A stretch of DNA of 6,535 nucleotides, taken from NCBI GenBank assembly GCA_030828025.1, contig JAURDG010000076.1:1-6535 (forward strand). Reading direction: 5' to 3'. Under the pieces are notes generated by a model. That model had not been told where the DNA came from. It worked only from the letters and a program-made list of their open reading frames with translations, and searched no databases. The DNA is from Flavobacteriaceae bacterium (GTDB taxonomy: Bacteria > Bacteroidota > Bacteroidia > Flavobacteriales > Flavobacteriaceae). Of this stretch, positions 5,505 through 6,535 are shown piece after piece (position 1 is the first letter of the stretch; every line of letters begins with the position of its first letter). The position numbers were made by a program, and so were the translations under genes.

Positions 5505-6535
5505 TTATTTTATGATAAACGGAACATGTTTTTTAAGCGAGTAGTTTTCTTTCAAAAATTTCGGATTTAGCTTTTTGTCTGAAACAACTATAGCTGCTCC
5601 TAAAGCAGAACCTAATGAAGCATCAGTGGTACGCAATTTCATTTCCCTGAAATAATGGGTTAGTAATTGAATAAAAACATCGTTTTTACTAAATCCACCA
5701 TCAACATATATTCTTTTGATTTTTTGCTCACCTATAGCTTGTTGAATACTCTCTTTTTGCAACAAAATGAGCTCTAACATCAATTGATGAAAGGCCGCTT
5801 CAAAGGTCTCAAAATGCATGATGGTACGTTCGGGCATGTCCTTACTACTTAAGGATTCCCATTTAAAATGAAATGCAAATTTAGCGGCAATTCGTTTAAA
5901 AATCTTTTCGTCAAACTTTACACTTCGGTGGTAGTCCTCAGAAACACCAAAGTGAGCATCAAGACGTGCTACTTGAATCTTGTATTCGTTCCCGAGAAAT
6001 AATCGAGACGCTTTAACTGGACGTCCATTGATACGCATATAGTTTATGGTGTTGGTATCTGAAGGAGTATCATTTGCCACAAACGGGTTTAGCGAAATGC
6101 TCCACGTACCCGTTGAGAGCAATACAAATTTCTTTTTAAGACTTCGTACATAAGGTAATAATGCAGCCGAACTATCGTGAATACCTAACCCAATCTTTAT
6201 CCGTCTGCCATCAAAGTTCATATTTATGCTAGTTTCTGACGAAACAATAGGTGGTAAAATTTTATTAATTTTTTCGGTATAAACCCATTGATGATAATCG
6301 CTTTTATCAAAATCCCATAAGCCCGTATGACAACCAATACTGGTGTATTCACTTACAGGGATACCTGTAAAAACATAACTTAAATACTGTGGTAAATGGA
6401 GTGAATACTTAATCTTGGAAAACAATTCTGGCTTGACATGCTTCAACCAATACAATTGAAGTCCTGAGTTGAGAAAACTCAAGTCAAAACAACCCGTAGT
6501 TTTAATAAACTGCTCTTTAGGTCCATATTTTTTTA
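5505..6535 (-). CDS. FGGY-family carbohydrate kinase, probably rhamnulokinase-like (5' end outside window)
   Basis: The frame stays open to the right edge, giving 342 visible residues. FGGY kinases are usually 450-500 long, so roughly 110-150 N-terminal residues, including the first phosphate-binding loop, lie beyond the window. A TTG at 6482 is internal, since family-like sequence (TTGCFDLSFLNSGLQLYWLK) continues upstream of it. Visible parts, numbered within the fragment: the end of the N domain with SEYTSIGCHTGLWDF near 61-75, the motif GIHDSSAALLP near 117-127 with Asp120 as the likely catalytic base, the phosphate loop STGTWS near 140-145, and the adenosine-binding DGGFSKND near 278-285 followed by SLGSALGAA. 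The enzyme phosphorylates a ketose or related sugar with ATP in the cytoplasm. Its pairing with lldD favours L-rhamnulose or L-fuculose, but xylulose or another sugar cannot be excluded from sequence. Confidence 0.9.
   Translation of the reverse strand, partial: KKYGPKEQFIKTTGCFDLSFLNSGLQLYWLKHVKPELFSKIKYSLHLPQYLSYVFTGIPVSEYTSIGCHTGLWDFDKSDYHQWVYTEKINKILPPIVSSETSINMNFDGRRIKIGLGIHDSSAALLPYVRSLKKKFVLLSTGTWSISLNPFVANDTPSDTNTINYMRINGRPVKASRLFLGNEYKIQVARLDAHFGVSEDYHRSVKFDEKIFKRIAAKFAFHFKWESLSSKDMPERTIMHFETFEAAFHQLMLELILLQKESIQQAIGEQKIKRIYVDGGFSKNDVFIQLLTHYFREMKLRTTDASLGSALGAAIVVSDKKLNPKFLKENYSLKKHVPFIIK

Noticed and set aside
6480..6482. TTG as the start codon of the FGGY kinase
   Set aside because: The frame continues open to the window edge with family-like sequence upstream, and the protein from this TTG would lack much of the N-terminal domain. 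It is an internal leucine codon.

Overview
The window looks like AT-rich chromosomal DNA of a marine-type Flavobacteriia/Bacteroidetes organism. Evidence: Shine-Dalgarno motifs are missing and the start codons are preceded by A-rich leaders (for example AATCAATAAAA-ATG), the lysine- and asparagine-rich proteins look flavobacterial, and a short secreted-protein start (MKKYLLL...) sits beside sugar-acid catabolism genes. The taxonomic call is an inference from style and gene content; there is no rRNA or marker gene here.

Layout: every gene lies on the minus strand, so transcription runs from right to left. From the right edge come an FGGY-family carbohydrate kinase whose 5' end is outside the window (5505-6535), an FMN-dependent L-lactate dehydrogenase/alpha-hydroxy-acid oxidase (4352-5500), an NCS1-family membrane transporter (2932-4335), a small PhnA/YjdM zinc-ribbon protein (2574-2930), an SDR-type D-mannonate oxidoreductase (1728-2555) and mannonate dehydratase UxuA (511-1710). 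Gaps between these six genes are 1 to 18 bases, so they very probably form one operon. After uxuA comes a 130-base non-coding gap with a weak terminator-like hairpin. The 5' part of a secreted protein of unknown function (1-380) follows and runs off the left edge.

How the genes work together: the SDR and UxuA are consecutive steps of the hexuronate branch (D-fructuronate to D-mannonate to 2-keto-3-deoxy-D-gluconate). The FGGY kinase plus LldD fit the two ends of a 6-deoxyhexose branch, in which L-rhamnulose or L-fuculose is phosphorylated, cleaved to DHAP and L-lactaldehyde, and the resulting L-lactate is oxidised to pyruvate. One operon for a deoxyhexose and a uronate would suit growth on a polymer that contains both, such as the green-algal polysaccharide ulvan (rhamnose plus glucuronate/iduronate) or a fucose/glucuronate glycan. 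That polymer link is inference, since no polysaccharide lyase, sulfatase or SusC/D pair is visible here.

Most of the window is ordinary catabolic gene content. The parts that do not fit are the NCS1 transporter (a family known for nucleobases, hydantoins and vitamins, not sugars) and the PhnA/YjdM protein, both placed inside the sugar operon. A Gly-to-Cys change in the nucleotide-binding loop of the SDR also stands out. I found no tRNA, rRNA, CRISPR array, insertion sequence or clear promoter.
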